Of a DNA stretch of 40,012 nt, positions 18,490 through 25,833 are shown in pieces. Position 1 is the first letter of the stretch; each line of letters starts with the position of its first letter. The position numbers and the translations under genes were made by a program. The stretch comes from Janthinobacterium sp. (lineage in GTDB: Bacteria > Pseudomonadota > Gammaproteobacteria > Burkholderiales > Burkholderiaceae_D), in contig PKWL01000143.1 of NCBI GenBank assembly GCA_003133225.1, positions 1 to 40,012 of the forward strand. The letters run 5' to 3'. The notes under the pieces were generated by a model. That model did no database searches. It saw only the letters and a program-made list of their open reading frames with translations, and was not told where the DNA came from.

Positions 18490-19932
18490 TCAGATCCAGC
18501 CGCGGCCTTGCAAATCGGCCATCGTTTGATCCAGACACAGCCAGATCAAGCCGATCATGTCATCGATTTGCGCCTTCGTTATCGTGAGCGGGGGCGCGAT
18601 GATCATACGCTCACCGACCGCGCGCATGATCAGGCCATTGCCAAACATGTAACCGCGGCAAATCATGCCCACGTTTTTTTCAACGTCGAATAAAACACAG
18701 TCTTGCACCGGGTCGGCTTTTTCTCGTACCAGGTTGAGGCCAGCCATCAAACCGCAGGTGTCGGCAAAACCGACCAGCGGGTGCTGCGCCAGCGCACTAA
18801 ATTGTTGCTTTAAATAGGGGCCCGTTTCCACATGGACCTGCTCGACCAGTTTTTCTTCCTGCAAGATACGGATATTTTCCAAGGCCGCGGCGCACGCCAC
18901 CGGATGCCCGGAGTAAGTAAACCCGTGATGAAACTCGCCTCCTTTTTCGATCAAGACGTCGGCCACGCGATCTCCGACCAGCACGCCGCCCAATGGCACA
19001 TAACCGGAAGTCACTCCCTTGGCAAAGGTAATCAAATCCGGCTGAATGTGAAACAGGTCGGACGCGAACCATTTCCCGATCCGGCCGAAGGCGCAGATGA
19101 CTTCATCGGCGATCAATAAAATGCCGTACTTGTCGCAAATGCGCTGAATCTCCGGCCAATAGCTGGCCGGTGGAATGATCACCCCGCCAGCGCCTTGGAT
19201 CGGCTCGCCGATGAAAGCGGCCACCTTCTCAGGGCCGAGTTCGATAATTTTAGCTTCCAGCCAGCCTGCTGCTTCCAACCCGAACTGCTCTTCGCTCTTG
19301 CCGCGGCCGGCCTCGAAATAATTGGGCTGGCCGATATGCACGATGCCCGGAATCGGCAAGCCCCCTTGGGCATGCATCCCGCCCATGCCGCCCAATGAGG
19401 CGCCGGCGACCGTGCTGCCGTGGTAAGCGTTATGGCGGCTGATCACGACATGGCGCTCTTTGTACCCAAGCAAATCCCAGTAGCGGCGCACCATGCGCAA
19501 ATTGGTGTCGTTGCCTTCGGAGCCCGAGCCCGTGAAAAATACATGGTTGAACTGGGGCGGCGAAATCTCGACCAATTTTGCCGCCAGTTGCACTGCCGGC
19601 AAGTTGGTCGTGTTGAACAAGCTATTGTAGAACGGCAGCGTTTCCATCTGCCGGTAGACGGCCTCGGATATACTGGTGCGGCCATAACCGACGTTGACGC
19701 ACCAAAGCCCGGACATCCCGTCAATGATGCGCTTGCCTTCGGAATCCCAAAGGTAGATGCCATCGCCCTTGACCATCACGCGCGCCCCTGTTTCGTTCAA
19801 CGCCTTAAAGTCCGTGAACGGGTGCAGATAGTGGGCCGAATCCAGTTTTTGGATCGCCTTGGTATCGAACGCTCTGGCCTGGTCTAGCGAGGCCAGCACT
19901 GCGGCGCTGGGTGCCAATGAATTGGGGACCAT
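18490..19932 (-). CDS. spuC: Putrescine--pyruvate aminotransferase, SpuC type (class III, PLP)
   Basis: A class III pyridoxal-phosphate aminotransferase of 480 residues that would transfer an amino group from putrescine to pyruvate, giving 4-aminobutanal and alanine. The PLP lysine is Lys305 in TFAKGVTSGYVPLGG; the cofactor aspartate is in LIADEVICAFGR, and the phosphate-binding GSGSEGNDTNLRM segment lies at 135-147. The N-terminal HPFTDFKALNETGAR pattern is typical of SpuC/omega-aminotransferases. ATG 19932 lies 36 bases after the puuA stop, so the two are one transcript. Such enzymes often also accept GABA or other omega-amines, which matters because gabT nearby is broken. Confidence 0.9.
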   Translation of the reverse strand: MVPNSLAPSAAVLASLDQARAFDTKAIQKLDSAHYLHPFTDFKALNETGARVMVKGDGIYLWDSEGKRIIDGMSGLWCVNVGYGRTSISEAVYRQMETLPFYNSLFNTTNLPAVQLAAKLVEISPPQFNHVFFTGSGSEGNDTNLRMVRRYWDLLGYKERHVVISRHNAYHGSTVAGASLGGMGGMHAQGGLPIPGIVHIGQPNYFEAGRGKSEEQFGLEAAGWLEAKIIELGPEKVAAFIGEPIQGAGGVIIPPASYWPEIQRICDKYGILLIADEVICAFGRIGKWFASDLFHIQPDLITFAKGVTSGYVPLGGVLVGDRVADVLIEKGGEFHHGFTYSGHPVACAAALENIRILQEEKLVEQVHVETGPYLKQQFSALAQHPLVGFADTCGLMAGLNLVREKADPVQDCVLFDVEKNVGMICRGYMFGNGLIMRAVGERMIIAPPLTITKAQIDDMIGLIWLCLDQTMADLQGRGWI

Positions 19933-19968
19933 ATCATCCTACCCTATGAATCGAATAAACATGTCGGC

Positions 19969-21339
19969 TTATACGTGCAACAGCAGATGCTCGCGCTCCC
20001 ACGGGCTGATAACAGTCATGAACTCTTGGTGTTCCAGATCCTTGATCGCCGCATAGACGTCGATGAAGCGCTCACCTAGCACGCTGCGCAGCTTGTCTTC
20101 GGCGCGCAGGGCCCGCAATGCTTCGGGCAAACCTTGCGGCAATTCGAATTTGAGGTCATAGGCGCTGCCCACCGTCATCGGGGTCGGCTCCTCCTGCTCC
20201 ACCATGCCCAGATAACCGCAGGCGAGGGTGACTGCCAGTGCCAGGTAGGGGTTGGCATCAGCCCCGATGATGCGGTTTTCGACGCGGCGGTCCTGCACGC
20301 CTGATTCCGGCACTCGAAAGCCGACGGTGCGGTTGTCCATGCCCCACTGGATATTGATCGGCGCCGCCGACTGGCGCACGATGCGGCGATACGAATTGAC
20401 GTACGGTGCGACAATGGCCATGGCCGCCGGCATATAGCGCTGCAAGCCGCCAATGTAATGCTTGAAGATCGGGGCCGCCGAACCGTCGGCGCTACTGAAA
20501 ATGTTGAGGCCGGTGTTGGCGTCGACCACGCTTTGATGCACATGCATGGCCGAGCCCGGCTCGCCGGCCATCGGTTTGGCCATAAAGGTGGCGTACATAT
20601 CGTGTTTTAGCGCCGCTTCGCGTAAGGTGCGTTTGAAGAAGAAGACTTTGTCGGCCAGGTCCAGTGGCTCGCCGTACAAAAAATTGATTTCCATCTGGCC
20701 GGCACCGATTTCGTGAATCAGGGTGTCAACGTCCAGATTCATCATTTCGCAATAGTCGTAGATGTCTTCAAACAGCGGATCGAATTCGTTCACGGCGTCG
20801 ATGCTATAGACTTGGCGGCTGGTTTCGGCGCGCCCGCTACGGCCGATGGGCGGCTTTAGAGGCAGATCGGGGTCGATGTTTTTGGCCGTCAGATAAAATT
20901 CCAGCTCGGGCGCCACCAGCGGGCGCCAGCCTTTTTCGGCGTACAGTTTCAAGACGCGCCGCAGCACAGAACGGGGCGCAAAATCGACCAGCATGCCATC
21001 GGCAAAAAAACAATCATGGATCACTTGCGCCGTCGGATCAGTCGCCCATGGCACCATCGTGATCGTGGTCGGGTCCGCCTTTAAGATCATGTCGCGGTCG
21101 GTCGCCGAAATGGCGCGATCATAAGCGTCATCGTCCTTTGGATAATTGCCCGTGACGGTCATGCCCAGCACCGCTTCGGGAATGCGCATGCCACGCTCCA
21201 GAGTGAACTTGCCGCGCGGCAAAATTTTTCCACGCGCCACACCGGTCAAATCCGGCACCAGGCATTCGATTTCAGTGACTCTTTTCTCGTTGAGCCACAG
21301 GTCCATATCCGTGTACGTGAAATTTTCTCGTATTGTCAT
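19969..21339 (-). CDS. puuA: Gamma-glutamylputrescine synthetase (glutamine synthetase family)
   Basis: An ATP-dependent ligase of the glutamine synthetase superfamily, 456 residues, which joins glutamate to putrescine in the first step of the Puu pathway. Family motifs seen are HEIGAGQMEINF (metal and glutamate site), MAKPMAGEPGSAMHVHQS (ATP/glutamate site), and NRIIGADANPYLALA near the C-terminal half. The N-terminal segment with EIECLVPDLTGVARGK matches PuuA-like rather than housekeeping GlnA proteins, and the regulatory adenylylation-site tyrosine region of GlnA is not evident. It sits between puuD and the SpuC-type gene, all on the minus strand. Substrate assignment rests mainly on context. 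Confidence 0.9.
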   Translation of the reverse strand: MTIRENFTYTDMDLWLNEKRVTEIECLVPDLTGVARGKILPRGKFTLERGMRIPEAVLGMTVTGNYPKDDDAYDRAISATDRDMILKADPTTITMVPWATDPTAQVIHDCFFADGMLVDFAPRSVLRRVLKLYAEKGWRPLVAPELEFYLTAKNIDPDLPLKPPIGRSGRAETSRQVYSIDAVNEFDPLFEDIYDYCEMMNLDVDTLIHEIGAGQMEINFLYGEPLDLADKVFFFKRTLREAALKHDMYATFMAKPMAGEPGSAMHVHQSVVDANTGLNIFSSADGSAAPIFKHYIGGLQRYMPAAMAIVAPYVNSYRRIVRQSAAPINIQWGMDNRTVGFRVPESGVQDRRVENRIIGADANPYLALAVTLACGYLGMVEQEEPTPMTVGSAYDLKFELPQGLPEALRALRAEDKLRSVLGERFIDVYAAIKDLEHQEFMTVISPWEREHLLLHV

Positions 21340-21437
21340 TTATTTCTCTCTAATGTCTTGCCGCTGGCCCGCGTTTGACGCGAACACGGGCCAGCGCTTG
21401 CGAGACAGTCACTGCGGCGCGCTCCTCGGGCCGAGGA

Positions 21438-22202
21438 TCACGCACCCGCGCAACGCTTGCTTTGATAGTCGCGGCACGCATCGCCAAATGCGCGAAACAG
21501 CTTCATCGAAGCGGGATTCTCTGCCAACCGCCATTCAGGGTGCCACTGTATCGCCAGCGTAAAACCGGGCGCAGAAGTGATGCAATAGGCCTCCACCAGG
21601 CCATCCGCGGCGCGCGCCTCGACTTCCAAACCCGGTGCCAAATCGTCGAGGCCCTGGCCATGCAGAGAATTAACATAGAGCTCGCTCACGCCGTCCAACA
21701 TGTGCGCTAGGCGCCCGCCCGCTACCAACGCAATCCGGTGCGCGGGTGCATATTGTTCTTCTTGCGATTGATGCGGCGGGTCGCGATGATCCATCATGCC
21801 CGCCACCTCATGCAGCGCCTGATGCAAACTGCCGCCCAGGGCCACATTGACTTCCTGGAATCCGCGGCAGATGGCCAGCAACGGTATCCCCCGCTTCAGG
21901 ACGGCACGAATCAAAGGCAAGGTGGTCGCGTCGCGCGCCCTATCCTGCGGCAAATTCGGGTCGCGCACCGGCTGCGCGTAGTGGCTCGGATGCACATTGG
22001 ACGCGGACCCGGTCAGCATCACGCCGTCGGCCACCGCCAGCACGCCCTCGAGATCCATTTCATGGCCCAAGGCGGGCAACAGCAAAGGCATGCAGGCGGC
22101 GCCACGGACGATGGCATCGACATACTTCATCTGCGCCATGTGATACGCGTAGGCACCCACTTGTTCCGTGCAGGCGGAAATGATGACGTTAGGACGGGAC
22201 AT
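21438..22202 (-). CDS. puuD: Gamma-glutamyl-gamma-aminobutyrate hydrolase (class I glutamine amidotransferase fold)
   Basis: A hydrolase of 254 residues that cleaves gamma-glutamyl-GABA to glutamate and GABA, the last Puu step. The nucleophile Cys112 lies in LLAICRGFQEVNVALGG; the histidine and glutamate of the triad are in IQWHPEW. I chose ATG 22202 because the family begins right there (SRPNVIISACTEQVG); a GTG at 22229 would add nine residues. It is the promoter-proximal gene of the minus arm, with puuA 98 bases downstream, and is divergent from the MocR-type regulator. Confidence 0.92.
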   Translation of the reverse strand: MSRPNVIISACTEQVGAYAYHMAQMKYVDAIVRGAACMPLLLPALGHEMDLEGVLAVADGVMLTGSASNVHPSHYAQPVRDPNLPQDRARDATTLPLIRAVLKRGIPLLAICRGFQEVNVALGGSLHQALHEVAGMMDHRDPPHQSQEEQYAPAHRIALVAGGRLAHMLDGVSELYVNSLHGQGLDDLAPGLEVEARAADGLVEAYCITSAPGFTLAIQWHPEWRLAENPASMKLFRAFGDACRDYQSKRCAGA

Positions 22203-22266
22203 AATATTTTTCAGCGGACGACGAAGCACCGCTGCAGCGATAGATTGGAATGTCAGTCTTACTCAA

Positions 22267-22296
22267 ATAGTAGACTAACTGGGGCCACTATGTCGA
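22267..22296 (-). promoter_or_regulatory. Candidate sigma-70 promoter for the puuD arm
   Basis: Read on the minus strand, TCGACA (22296-22291) and TACTAT (22272-22267) are separated by 18 bases, about 65 bases before the puuD start. The match to consensus is moderate, and no transcript data support it. Confidence 0.35.
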
Positions 22297-22357
22297 TCTT
22301 ATTTTTGCTGCGTCGCACAACCGTGGCCCGTGCAATACTTCTTTCTTAGTTGCATTT

Positions 22358-22386
22358 TTGAAAACAAAATCCGTCTGCATTTTAAT
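22358..22386 (+). promoter_or_regulatory. Candidate sigma-70 promoter for the MocR-type regulator
   Basis: TTGAAA (22358-22363) and TTTAAT (22381-22386) are spaced by 17 bases, just before the TTG start at 22409. It is a near-consensus pair in an AT-rich patch. The predicted transcript start would leave a leader of about 15 bases. Confidence 0.5.
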
Positions 22387-22408
22387 TTGATAGTATATTG
22401 AGTGGGGC

Positions 22409-23932
22409 TTGATCGACACAGGTGGAATCACTTTGGATAGGAACTCACCCGCAGCGGAGTTGCTTGCCGACAGTTTGGCCGAGGCCAGCTTTCACCCGCG
22501 CCTGCCACAACAGCGCCGGCTCTACGAGGCGGCAAAGGCTGCCATCCTCCAGCTTCAGTTGAGGGCTGGCAGCAAGCTGCCATCGAGTCGGGACTTGGCG
22601 CGCGAGCTCGGCCTAGCACGCAATACCGTCATCGCCGCCTTCGAGCAATTGGCGGCCGAAGACTATGTCACGAGCGTGCTCGGCAGCGGGACTTTCGTCG
22701 CCCACTTGGACGCTCCGGCGCCAGGGCGCCACCGCACTGGCGGAGAAACGGCGCCGGCGCCACGCTCGGCCTTGTTGTCAAAGCGGGGCAGCGAGGTCAC
22801 CGCGTTCGCAGCAGGTGCGCGCTACGACATTTTGCCATTCGCGCCGGGCGACGCTGACTTCGCGGGCTTCCCCTTCAAACTATGGCAACGCCTGCAAAAC
22901 AGTGTCTGGCGCGAGCGCCGCCCGGATCTGCTGGGCATGGGCCAGGCGGGCGGCTATCTGCCGCTGCGCCTGGCCATTGCCGACTACTTGCGCGGCGCGC
23001 GCTCGGTCAACGTAGCGGTCGAGCAAGTCATGATCACGGCCGGCACTCAGCACTCGCTTAGCTTGTGTGCCCAATTGCTAGCCGATGGCGGCGACACGGC
23101 ATGGGTCGAGGATCCCGGCTATTGGGGAGCGCGGCGCGTGTTTCAAGCCTGTAACTTGGCGCTGCGCCCGATCACCGTCGACGCCAACGGCATGGCGCTC
23201 GAAGCGGCCGATCTTGCGACCGACCCGCGCCTCATTTACGTCACGCCGGCGCACCAATATCCGACCGGCGCCGTCATGAGCTTGGCACGCCGGCGCGAAC
23301 TCCTCGGCCTTGCTATGCACAAGAACGCGTGGATACTTGAAGACGATTACGACAGCCAATTGCGGTACAAGGGGCGCCCGCTCGCCGCGCTGCAAGGACT
23401 AGATAGCGCCAACCGCGTGCTGTTCATGGGCACCTTCTCCAAGGTGCTCTATCCGGGCATCAAAGTCGGCTATCTGGTGCTGCCACCGGCGCTGATCGAA
23501 TCGTTCAAGGTTGCCCTCGACGACTTGCAGCGGCCGGGCCAGCTCATGGTTCAGGCAGCACTCGCCGATTTCATCGGGCGCGGCCACTTCACGACCCACA
23601 TCCGCAAGATTTGCCACCTGTATGGCGCGCGGCGCGAAATGCTGCGCCGCATTCTCGTGCTTCATCTGGGCCCACAACTAGGTGAACAGGTCACTATCTC
23701 GGGCGAGGAATCGGGGCTGCACTTAGTGGTGGAACTACCTTCTCACGTCGATGACGTCGCGCTCGCCAAGCTTGCCGCCGAATCAGGTATCCAGATCAAA
23801 GCTTTGTCAACTTACTATCTGGCGCCTCCGGTGCGGCGCGCCCTGTTGGTGGGATATGCCTATGTCACACCCGATAAGATCGCCTACTACGGCAAACTGC
23901 TCGCGGCCATCATCTTGTCGGGCCTGCACTAA
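22409..23932 (+). CDS. MocR/GabR-type transcriptional regulator (GntR helix-turn-helix plus aminotransferase domain)
   Basis: A 507-residue regulator with an N-terminal GntR winged helix (about 33-100, with GSKLPSSRDLARELGLARNTV) joined to a class I aminotransferase-like domain (about 140-505). The PLP lysine is Lys345 in GTFSKVLYPGIKVGY, and the cofactor aspartate lies in LEDDYDSQLRY. In the family, GabR binds PLP and GABA and activates gabT-gabD. Here it lies directly upstream of a gabT remnant and gabD and is divergent from puuD, so control of both arms is a reasonable inference. The start is TTG 22409 behind GTGGGG, or TTG 22433; no suitable ATG exists. Confidence 0.9.
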   Translation: MIDTGGITLDRNSPAAELLADSLAEASFHPRLPQQRRLYEAAKAAILQLQLRAGSKLPSSRDLARELGLARNTVIAAFEQLAAEDYVTSVLGSGTFVAHLDAPAPGRHRTGGETAPAPRSALLSKRGSEVTAFAAGARYDILPFAPGDADFAGFPFKLWQRLQNSVWRERRPDLLGMGQAGGYLPLRLAIADYLRGARSVNVAVEQVMITAGTQHSLSLCAQLLADGGDTAWVEDPGYWGARRVFQACNLALRPITVDANGMALEAADLATDPRLIYVTPAHQYPTGAVMSLARRRELLGLAMHKNAWILEDDYDSQLRYKGRPLAALQGLDSANRVLFMGTFSKVLYPGIKVGYLVLPPALIESFKVALDDLQRPGQLMVQAALADFIGRGHFTTHIRKICHLYGARREMLRRILVLHLGPQLGEQVTISGEESGLHLVVELPSHVDDVALAKLAAESGIQIKALSTYYLAPPVRRALLVGYAYVTPDKIAYYGKLLAAIILSGLH

Positions 23933-24007
23933 ATCGGCGGACGTCGCCAGTGGCTCTATCAACATGAAAAATTAGATATAATAATTAATTTACAAGAAAA
24001 ACGCTCA

Positions 24008-24270
24008 ATGGCGCCACAAACCCATCCATTGACCGCCGGACCCAGCATGACGAATGCGGATCTCCAGAACCGACAAGATGGCGCCACGCTGCGCGCCAGC
24101 GCCCCCTATGCCAGCGAGGTCGAACTGGTCGAGCGTGCTGTGATGCAAACGCGCCCACCGAAAAAGATGTTTTCGAGCGCCGCAGTTGACATCGCGATCC
24201 ACGGGCGCACCATGGATTGCCTGACAGCCGCAATTAATTCCGAGTCCGACCCAATTTTTTTGAAAGTGAG
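24008..24270 (+). pseudogene. gabT: gabT remnant (4-aminobutyrate aminotransferase), heavily deleted
   Basis: The open frame here reads, from ATG 24047, MTNADLQNRQDGATLRA, then PYASEVELVERA, then KKMFSSAAVDIA, then HGRTMDCLTA. These pieces match in order four places in the N-terminal third of bacterial GabT, recalled as its start (MTN-DL-RR-AATPRG), PYASYVELAERIN, KKTAFFTTGAEAVENAVKIA and FHGRTMMGMALTG. The stretches between them, and the whole PLP-lysine half, are missing. The frame is still open but runs into gabD in another phase. It occupies the exact place where gabT precedes gabD in related bacteria. I infer a relic left by several internal deletions; it cannot encode an active transaminase. 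The match was made from memory of the family, not by alignment. Confidence 0.7.
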
Positions 24271-24272
24271 CC

Positions 24273-25727
24273 ATGTTGCCATTAAAAGACCCCTCGCTGC
24301 TACGTCAGCAAGCCTACATTGCCGGCCTTTGGTGTGATGCCGACGACGGCAAAACCGTCGGCGTGACCAACCCTGCCACGGGCGAAGCGATTGGCACAAT
24401 TCCGTATATGGGCGCGGCCGAAACCAGACGCGCCATCGATGCCGCCAGCGCCGCCTGGCCGGCCTGGCGCAAGAAGACGGCAAAAGAGCGCAGTGCCGTC
24501 TTGCGCAAGTGGAATGATCTCATGCTTGCCAATGCCGATGATTTGGCCCTGATCATGACCGTCGAGCAGGGCAAACCCTTGGCCGAAGCCAAGGGGGAGA
24601 TCGCGTACGCGGCCTCCTTCATCGAATGGTTCGCCGAAGAGGGCAAGCGCGTCTCGGGCGATACCATGCAGTCGCCCTGGCCGGACCGCCGCATTGTCGT
24701 GATCAAAGAACCGATCGGCGTGTGCGCCGCGATTACGCCATGGAATTTCCCGGCGGCGATGATCACACGCAAAGTCGGCCCGGCCCTGGCGGCAGGTTGC
24801 CCGATGCTCGTCAAGCCGGCTGAATTAACACCTTATTCTGCGCTCGCGCTCGCCGTCCTGGCCGAGCGTGCCGGGGTGCCGGCCGGCGTGTTTAGTGTTT
24901 TGACGGGTAACTCAAAAGCAATCGGCGCCGAGATGACGAGCAATCCCACCGTGCGCAAACTGAGCTTTACGGGCTCGACCGAAGTCGGTCGCATCCTGAT
25001 GCAGCAATGCGCGCCCACCATCAAGAAATTGTCATTGGAGTTGGGCGGCAACGCGCCTTTCATCGTGTTCGACGATGCCGATCTGGATGCCGCGGTCGAA
25101 GGCGCCCTCGCCTCCAAATATCGGAACGCAGGCCAGACTTGCGTCTGCGCCAATCGTCTCTATGTGCAAGACGGCGTCTACGATGCGTTCGCTCAAAAAC
25201 TGGTCGCCGCTGTTTCCAAGCTGAAGGTCGGAAATGGCCTGGAAGCGGGCGTCACGCAAGGCCCGCTAATTGAGGCCAAGGCCGTTGAAAAAGTGGAGCA
25301 GCACATCGCCGATGCCTTGTTGAAAGGCGCACGCCTGCTCGCCGGCGGCAAGCGGCACGCGTTGGGGCACAGCTTTTTCGAACCGACCGTCATCGTCGAT
25401 ATGACATCGGCCATGCGCATCGCGCGCGAAGAGACCTTCGGGCCGGTGGCGCCCTTGTTCCGCTTCAAGGATGACGAGGAAGTCCTGGCGCTGGCAAATG
25501 ATACGGAGTTTGGCTTGGCCGCCTATTTTTATTCGCGCGACATGGGCCGCATCTGGCGCATCGCCGAAGGGCTCGAGTGCGGCATGGTGGGCGTTAACAC
25601 GGGCTTGATTTCCAACGAGATTGCGCCGTTTGGCGGCGTCAAGCAATCAGGGCTCGGGCGCGAAGGCTCCAAGTATGGGATGGACGAGTATCTTGTCGTC
25701 AAATACGTTTGCATGGGGGGGCTATAA
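24273..25727 (+). CDS. gabD: Succinate-semialdehyde dehydrogenase GabD
   Basis: An NAD(P)-dependent aldehyde dehydrogenase of 484 residues that oxidises succinate semialdehyde, the product of GABA transamination, to succinate. The catalytic Cys290 is in NAGQTCVCANR (a second Cys at 292 is the redox partner found in GabD), the base is Glu256 in LELGGNAPF, and PWNFPAAM holds the substrate-anchoring Asn. The C-terminal NEIAPFGGVKQSGLGREGS motif is typical of GabD. ATG 24273 follows the purine-rich GAAAGTGA. It lies just after the gabT relic and converges with the flavoprotein gene, whose terminator lies in between. Confidence 0.94.
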   Translation: MLPLKDPSLLRQQAYIAGLWCDADDGKTVGVTNPATGEAIGTIPYMGAAETRRAIDAASAAWPAWRKKTAKERSAVLRKWNDLMLANADDLALIMTVEQGKPLAEAKGEIAYAASFIEWFAEEGKRVSGDTMQSPWPDRRIVVIKEPIGVCAAITPWNFPAAMITRKVGPALAAGCPMLVKPAELTPYSALALAVLAERAGVPAGVFSVLTGNSKAIGAEMTSNPTVRKLSFTGSTEVGRILMQQCAPTIKKLSLELGGNAPFIVFDDADLDAAVEGALASKYRNAGQTCVCANRLYVQDGVYDAFAQKLVAAVSKLKVGNGLEAGVTQGPLIEAKAVEKVEQHIADALLKGARLLAGGKRHALGHSFFEPTVIVDMTSAMRIAREETFGPVAPLFRFKDDEEVLALANDTEFGLAAYFYSRDMGRIWRIAEGLECGMVGVNTGLISNEIAPFGGVKQSGLGREGSKYGMDEYLVVKYVCMGGL

Positions 25728-25783
25728 GTTGCCGCCGACGCGACGCGGCCCGCCCAGGTCGAGGCCCGACCGAGATGCCGTTC

Positions 25784-25817
25784 AAAAAAAACGGGAGCGT
25801 CGCATGCGCGCGCTCCC
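25784..25817 (-). terminator. Rho-independent terminator of the flavoprotein gene
   Basis: On the minus strand a perfect 7-bp stem (GGGAGCG/CGCTCCC, 25793-25817) with an 11-base loop is followed by eight Ts (25791-25784, with one G before them). It lies 17 bases past the stop of the flavoprotein gene. Confidence 0.85.
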
Positions 25818-25833
25818 CATGTTGAAAGCCGTG

